A DNA stretch of 64,000 nt from Arenimonas malthae CC-JY-1 (GTDB lineage: Bacteria; Pseudomonadota; Gammaproteobacteria; Xanthomonadales; Xanthomonadaceae): contig NZ_AVCH01000104.1 in the NCBI RefSeq assembly GCF_000747075.1, forward strand, positions 32,126 to 96,125. The letters run 5' to 3'. The notes under the pieces are model-generated. The model searched no databases, had not been told where the DNA came from, and saw nothing but the letters and a program-made list of their open reading frames with translations. The stretch's first letter is position 1; each line of letters begins with the position of its first letter. Positions 60,039 through 64,000 of the stretch are shown piece after piece. The translations under genes were made by a program, and so were the position numbers.

Positions 60039-61088
60039 ATGGGGATCTTTTCACGTGCGGTGGGTTTGCTCCGCAACCGCGAGCAGGCAACGGGGCAGGG
60101 CGGGGACGATTCCTTCGCCCGCGTGACGGCCAGGATCAAGGCTGCGAAGGCCGCGGCCGCGAAGCGCGGCGATGGCGCCGCCATCGACTGGACCGCGCTG
60201 GCCGGGCACGAGGCCTGGTTCGACCGTCCCGACGCGCTCGAGGTCGTGCAGTCCCGCGTCGACCGCGGCGAGCTCACCGGCGAGCAGGCCGCGCTGCTGC
60301 GGGCCTGGATCGTGGACGGCTACGTGGTGCTGCCCGGCGCGGTGGACCACGCCGACATCGACGGCGTCAACGCCTACGTCGACGACCTGCTGCAGACCGA
60401 CGTGCCGAACCCGGACATCACCTTGCTCGGTTTCACCCTGGACGATGCCACCGGCGGCGCGGCGGTCCCGCACGCGGACCTTGTGCGGCTGTCGCCCGCG
60501 GAACGGCAGGCAAGGGCGCGGCTGAGCCCCTGGCGCATCCACGAGCTGTGGACGCGCTGCGAGCCCGCGCGCCGCGTCTACCAGAATGCACGCCTCATCG
60601 AGGCGGCGTCGCTGATCTTCGGCTGTCCGGCCTACCCGCGCTCGACCATCAATTTCTACCTCGGCAGCCAGCAGGAGCTGCACCAGGACATGACGGTCTT
60701 CCACGTCTTCCCGGGCAATTACCTGATCGGCGCCTGGGTCGCCTGCGAGGACATTTCCGCCGACAGCGGCCCGCTGGTGTTTTCGCCCGGCTCGCACCGC
60801 GCGCCGCCGTACGAGAAGTTCGCCAACCACCCGCAGGACACGCTGCGCACCTGCCCGCTGGACGAGTACGCCGGCTACTACGCGTACACGAACGCGCTGG
60901 CCGCCGAACACGGCACGAAGCAGTTCCTGGCCCGCAAGGGCGACGTGCTGCTGTGGCACGGCATGCTGGTGCACGGCGGCAGCGCGGTGCGCGACAAGGC
61001 GCTGACGCGCCGCTCGATGGTCATCCACTACCTGCGCGACGGTGCCGACCAGACCGGCAGCATCGTCGGCCCGTACAACTGGAACTGA
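60039..61088 (+). CDS. Phytanoyl-CoA dioxygenase (PhyH) family protein
   Basis: A 349-residue Fe(II)/2-oxoglutarate oxygenase. The iron site is His215-x-Asp217 (ELHQDMTVF) with a distal His in LLWHGMLVHGGS (307 or 312), and an Arg about 12-13 residues on (Arg324/325) to hold 2-oxoglutarate. A basic Ala/Lys-rich leader (1-50) precedes the domain. Such enzymes hydroxylate small molecules; the substrate is unknown. I start at ATG 60039, after GGGGGGCGG; an in-frame start at 59922 lies inside the tRNA and is rejected. A TauE/SafE permease follows after five bases, so export or import of a product or substrate is likely. Confidence 0.88.
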   Translation: MGIFSRAVGLLRNREQATGQGGDDSFARVTARIKAAKAAAAKRGDGAAIDWTALAGHEAWFDRPDALEVVQSRVDRGELTGEQAALLRAWIVDGYVVLPGAVDHADIDGVNAYVDDLLQTDVPNPDITLLGFTLDDATGGAAVPHADLVRLSPAERQARARLSPWRIHELWTRCEPARRVYQNARLIEAASLIFGCPAYPRSTINFYLGSQQELHQDMTVFHVFPGNYLIGAWVACEDISADSGPLVFSPGSHRAPPYEKFANHPQDTLRTCPLDEYAGYYAYTNALAAEHGTKQFLARKGDVLLWHGMLVHGGSAVRDKALTRRSMVIHYLRDGADQTGSIVGPYNWN

Positions 61089-61093
61089 GCCCG

Positions 61094-61828
61094 GTGGGGA
61101 CCGAGTCGGTGTGGCTGCTGGCGGCGGCCGTGATGATGGTCGCGCTGCTCTATGCCTCGGTGGGGCATGCGGGCGCGTCCGGCTACATCGCGTTGATGAC
61201 GCTGTTCGGCATGGCGCCTGCGGAAATCCGGCCCACCGCGCTCACGCTCAACATCCTGGTCGCGTGCCTCGGCACCTGGCAGTTCTGGCGCGCGGGCAAG
61301 TTTTCCTGGGCGCTGTTCTGGCCTTTCGCCGTGCTGGCGGTGCCGATGGCTTTCGTCGGAGGCTACCTCAACCTGCCGGCGCAGGTGTTCAAGGTGCTGA
61401 TCGGCCTGGTGCTGCTGTTTTCGGCGGTGCAGCTCGTGCGCCGGCCGCTGGCCGAGGCCGAGCCCAGGCCGCCGTCGCTGCCGGTGTCGCTGGGGGCCGG
61501 CGCGGGCATCGGGCTGCTGTCGGGCCTGACCGGCACGGGCGGCGGCATCTTCCTGACGCCGCTGCTGATCCTCAAGGGCTGGGCGCGCTCGGGCACGGCG
61601 GCCGGCGTGTCGGCGCCCTTCATCCTGGTCAATTCGATGGCGGGCCTGGCCGGCAACGTCAGCGCCACCCAGCACCTGCCCGGTTTCATCCTGCCGCTGG
61701 TGGGCGCGGTGCTGGTGGGTGGTTTCGTCGGTGCGCACCTGGGCAGCCACCGGCTGCCGCAGGGGGCGATCAAGCGCGTGCTGGCGGTGGTGCTGGTGAT
61801 CGCAGGCGGGAAGCTGCTGTTCGCCTGA
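61094..61828 (+). CDS. TauE/SafE-family anion permease
   Basis: A membrane permease of about 244 residues from GTG 61094 (GTG 61109, with GGGGA eight bases before it, is an alternative). About eight helices are seen, with the family pattern LLYASVGHAGASGYIALMTLFG at the start and its repeat GLTGTGGGIFLTPLLILKGWA in the middle, reflecting two inverted halves. Members move sulfite, sulfoacetate or other organic anions. It follows the PhyH dioxygenase by five bases and should be co-expressed with it. It ends convergent with the CPBP-like gene, nine bases apart. Confidence 0.88.
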   Translation: MGTESVWLLAAAVMMVALLYASVGHAGASGYIALMTLFGMAPAEIRPTALTLNILVACLGTWQFWRAGKFSWALFWPFAVLAVPMAFVGGYLNLPAQVFKVLIGLVLLFSAVQLVRRPLAEAEPRPPSLPVSLGAGAGIGLLSGLTGTGGGIFLTPLLILKGWARSGTAAGVSAPFILVNSMAGLAGNVSATQHLPGFILPLVGAVLVGGFVGAHLGSHRLPQGAIKRVLAVVLVIAGGKLLFA

Positions 61829-61837
61829 CCGCCGCGC

Positions 61838-62746
61838 TCAGACGCCCTTTCCGGCCAGCAGCGATAGCACCGCGCAGCCGCCGTGCGCCAGCACGCAGGC
61901 GGGCAGCGAGCGGGTACGCAGGAACACCACCGCCATCACCAGGCCGAAGGCCAGGCTGGCCAGCGCATCGCCAGGCCCGTCGGACCAGGGCAGGGCCGTG
62001 CCCGCCAGCGCGGAAACGAGCGCGGCCGGCACGCTGCCAACGGCCCGCGACGCGATCGGCAGCAGCCAGGCACGGAACGAGAGTTCGGTGAGGAAGGGCG
62101 CGTAGAACCCGGCGAGCAGGAACACCGGCAGCGACAGCGCGTCCGGTTGCCAGCTGCCCACCTCGGGCCCCAGCCACGGCGCAAACGCACGCGTGGCAGC
62201 GGCGACCAGCTGCAATGCCGCGAACGCCGCGATTGCGCCTGCTGCGCCGGTGGCCAGTGCGCGGCCGGTTGGAGCCGGGCTGCGCCACAGGGAGGGCAGG
62301 CCATGCTGCTGGCTGGCCGCCCAGTACACCACCAGCACGCTGCCGGTGGGGATGAACAGGACCAGCAACAACGACACCAGCGAGTCGGCCCACTGCGCGG
62401 CGTCGAGTGGATTGGGCAGGTCGTTGTAGACCAGGGCGTGGGCGCGGCAGGCCTGTGCGCCGGCCTCGCGTGCGAGGGCGTCGAGCGTGCTCCGGGCGGC
62501 CGCCAGTTCGAACCTGCGCAGGCGCGAGAAGCTGATGGCGGTGCTGCCGGGTGTGCAGTCGTCCGGGCGGTGGCGGGCGTAGCCACCGGCGACGGTTTCA
62601 CCGTGGGCGAAGACCTCGTGGTGCAACACGCGCTCGCGCAGCGATTGCAATTGCGCCGGCGTGCCTTCCACCCACAGCAGCACGCGGTCATGGTCGCCCA
62701 AGGCCGTGAGCACATGGAAACAGGCCAGCACCACCACGGCGAGCAC
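61838..62746 (-). CDS. CPBP-like (Abi) membrane protein with degenerate active site
   Basis: About 303 residues from GTG 62746, the first usual start in the frame, but hydrophobic codons continue upstream (LTALSLLLPL), so the true N-terminus may lie earlier with no standard start. It has an N-terminal helix, a soluble region (about 20-105) and then six or so helices. The C-terminal part resembles CPBP intramembrane proteases: TELSFRAWLLP stands where EExxxR is expected (first Glu lost), the second His motif is missing, and LAHGGCAVLS keeps one His. Probably an inactive relative, perhaps a partner protein. Role unknown. Confidence 0.6.
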   Translation of the reverse strand: MLAVVVLACFHVLTALGDHDRVLLWVEGTPAQLQSLRERVLHHEVFAHGETVAGGYARHRPDDCTPGSTAISFSRLRRFELAAARSTLDALAREAGAQACRAHALVYNDLPNPLDAAQWADSLVSLLLVLFIPTGSVLVVYWAASQQHGLPSLWRSPAPTGRALATGAAGAIAAFAALQLVAAATRAFAPWLGPEVGSWQPDALSLPVFLLAGFYAPFLTELSFRAWLLPIASRAVGSVPAALVSALAGTALPWSDGPGDALASLAFGLVMAVVFLRTRSLPACVLAHGGCAVLSLLAGKGV

Positions 62747-63066
62747 GAGTGGCAGCAGCAGCGAAAGCGCGGTCAGTCCGAGACGGGCGTGCAGGCGGAT
62801 GGCGGGTGTCCCCGGGTACGTTGGCGGTGAGTCTGGTTGTGCGCCTGGCCGGCCGGCCAGCGGCAGGCGTCGCGCGACGGCGTAAGGAATTGTCGGCGCG
62901 CGGGCAGGGGCCAGGGCGAAGCCGCCCGGTTCTGTACGGTCCGGATAACGGCGTTTGCCATGCTGCCGCAGCGTAGGAAATCACCTAGTGCATGCGCGGC
63001 AACTTGCCATTGATGCGGCCGTTTCCTTCGCCTAGGTTAGGGCGGAACCCTGGGGAGGGACCGCAT
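62747..63066. other. 320-base gap without a confident gene
   Basis: The part from 62747 to about 62800 is likely the unannotated 5' end of the CPBP-like gene. The rest holds short frames on both strands with no similarity or ribosome sites. A TAGGTT hexamer (63033-63038) could be a -10 for the response-regulator gene, and GGGGAGGG (63051-63058) is its ribosome site. Confidence 0.5.
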
Positions 63067-63717
63067 GTGATCAGAGTTTTCATCCTTGACGACCACGCGC
63101 TCGTGCGCACCGGCTACCGGCTCATCCTCGAGAAGAGTGGCGAGGTGGAGATCGTCGGCGAAGCCGCCACCGGCGAAGAAGGCCTGCCGCTCATCCGCAA
63201 GCTGCGCCCCGACGTGGTGCTGTGCGACCTGCACCTTCCCGGCATCAGCGGGCTGGACGTGACCGAGCGCCTGGTGCGCTCCGAGCCCGACACCAAGGTC
63301 ATCATCGTCTCCATCCAGGAAGACGGGCCGATGCCGCGGCGCCTGATCGAAGCCGGCGCCTTCGCCTACCTGGGCAAGGGCTGCGATCCGCAGGAACTGG
63401 TGCGCGCGGTGCGCGACGTGTTCCGTGGCCGCCGCTACCTGGCCACGCAGGTGGCGCAGCGCATGGCGCTGGAAGGCTTCGGCGGCAAGGGCTCGCCCTT
63501 CGACACGCTGTCGCCGCGCGAGATGCAGGTGGCGCGGCTGCTGTGCCAGGGCCTGCGCATGGAAGAGATCGGCCGCCGGCTCAGCCTGAGCGGCAAGACG
63601 GTGGCCACGCACAAATACCGGCTGTTCGAGAAGCTCGGCATCCGCGACGCCATTTCGCTGGCGCGCCTGGCCGGGCAGCACGGCATTTCCGATCCGGCGT
63701 CCGCACTGGGCGCCTGA
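63067..63717 (+). CDS. LuxR-type response regulator, GacA/UvrY-like
   Basis: A 216-residue two-component regulator. The receiver domain has Asp54 (VVLCDLHLPGISG) and acidic residues Asp8/Asp9; the LuxR HTH spans about 150-205 (LSPREMQVARLLCQGLRMEEIGRRL, then SGKTVATHKYRLFEKLG). Sequence and length fit the GacA/UvrY/SirA group, which is controlled by a BarA/GacS kinase and drives Csr small RNAs, but the usual neighbour uvrC is not seen in the window. The start is GTG 63067, after GGGGAGGG. A strong terminator follows. Confidence 0.9.
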   Translation: MIRVFILDDHALVRTGYRLILEKSGEVEIVGEAATGEEGLPLIRKLRPDVVLCDLHLPGISGLDVTERLVRSEPDTKVIIVSIQEDGPMPRRLIEAGAFAYLGKGCDPQELVRAVRDVFRGRRYLATQVAQRMALEGFGGKGSPFDTLSPREMQVARLLCQGLRMEEIGRRLSLSGKTVATHKYRLFEKLGIRDAISLARLAGQHGISDPASALGA

Positions 63718-63728
63718 ACGCGGCGCAA

Positions 63729-63758
63729 AAAGAAAGGCGCCTTTCGGCGCCTTTCTTT
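63729..63758. terminator. Bidirectional terminator
   Basis: A 13-bp stem AAAGAAAGGCGCC/GGCGCCTTTCTTT (63729-63741 with 63746-63758), loop TTTC. The T-rich arm on each strand follows the GC core, so it can stop both the response-regulator gene and the convergent partial gene. Confidence 0.85.
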
Positions 63759-63762
63759 CGAC

Positions 63763-64000
63763 TCAGTCCTGCTTGCCGGGCTGGGGCGGCTGGCCGGGTT
63801 CGGCCAGCGTCCAGTCCGGGGCGGCCGGCGTCGGCTCGGCGGCCTCCGCGGCGCGCACTTCGGCCTGCGACGGCGGGGCGTCGAACACGGCCGGCTGGGT
63901 GCGGATGAACGGGTTCACCGGCGCGGCCGGCGCCTGCGGTTCCGGCTCGGCCGGGATCAGGCTCTGCTGCACCGGCGCGCTCGCGACGGGCGCAACGGTG
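63763..64000 (-). CDS. Pro/Ala-rich protein, C-terminal part (cut by window edge)
   Basis: The frame is open from the right edge to the stop at 63763-63765, about 79 codons. The sequence is rich in Pro, Ala, Glu and Gln, with VNPFIRTQPAVFDAPPSQAEV and an end WTLAEPGQPPQPGKQD. A GTG at 63972 is probably internal, since the frame remains open upstream. Such tails are typical of disordered C-termini of larger proteins; the family cannot be told from this piece. Confidence 0.5.
   Translation of the reverse strand, partial: TVAPVASAPVQQSLIPAEPEPQAPAAPVNPFIRTQPAVFDAPPSQAEVRAAEAAEPTPAAPDWTLAEPGQPPQPGKQD

Noticed and set aside
62749..62984. Short frames on both strands in the gap before the response regulator
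   Set aside because: No ribosome sites, Arg/Ala-rich shadow composition and mutual overlap.

Overview
The window is 64 kb of very GC-rich, densely coded bacterial chromosome. Gene content and order point to the Xanthomonadaceae/Lysobacteraceae (Lysobacter-, Luteimonas- or Xanthomonas-like Gammaproteobacteria). The main reasons are a complete rpf (DSF quorum-sensing) neighbourhood, the run ssrA-smpB-ratAB-bamE-fur-recN-hrcA-grpE-dnaK-dnaJ, the N-degron set clpS-clpA-infA-aat, and serS next to tRNA-Ser. The family assignment is inferred from synteny and protein sequence; no 16S gene is present. No phage, insertion sequence, CRISPR array or plasmid module was seen, so this is essentially core genome with a few lineage-specific insertions.

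Layout. 1-2.4 kb: end of a putrescine ABC transporter (potH, potI) and a succinate-semialdehyde-type dehydrogenase. 2.5-4.8 kb: a secreted coiled-coil protein, an MFS transporter with a newly noted 57-residue membrane protein upstream of it, and msrB. 4.9-9.2 kb: tmRNA and its partner SmpB, ratAB, bamE, fur and recN. 9.3-14.3 kb: the heat-shock operon hrcA-grpE-dnaK-dnaJ, with a strong sigma-32 promoter before dnaK and three stacked hairpins before dnaJ. 14.3-17.5 kb: a tightly coupled CHASE2 adenylate cyclase / SH3 protein / M48 protease operon.

17.6-40.3 kb: dapB, carA, an S9 peptidase, carB, greA, rpfE, recJ, prfB (with its programmed frameshift) and lysS lead into rpfG-rpfC, which converge on rpfB-rpfF; acnA (rpfA) follows. 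RpfB and RpfF handle and make the DSF fatty-acid signal. RpfC senses it and passes phosphate to RpfG, whose HD-GYP domain would degrade cyclic di-GMP. 40.4-43 kb: hflD, mnmA, a NUDIX hydrolase and a secreted protein overlap head to tail. 43.1-48.9 kb: ClpS, ClpA and Aat form the N-degron proteolysis route, with infA and an unknown membrane protein between them and a GNAT-fold protein after them.

49-56.8 kb: trxB diverges from ftsK-lolA-rarA, followed by an M14 carboxypeptidase and crcB. 56.8-60 kb: an unusual pseudouridine synthase, serS, a LysR regulator and tRNA-Ser(UGA). 60-64 kb: a PhyH-type dioxygenase paired with a TauE/SafE permease, a degenerate CPBP-type membrane protein, a GacA/UvrY-like response regulator and the C-terminal end of a Pro/Ala-rich protein.

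The best leads for something under-described are the cyclase-SH3-M48 operon, the peptidase inserted between carA and carB, the pseudouridine synthase with Glu in place of the catalytic Asp, the hairpin array between dnaK and dnaJ, and several genes whose -10 element lies only 6-7 bases before the start codon (probable leaderless mRNAs).
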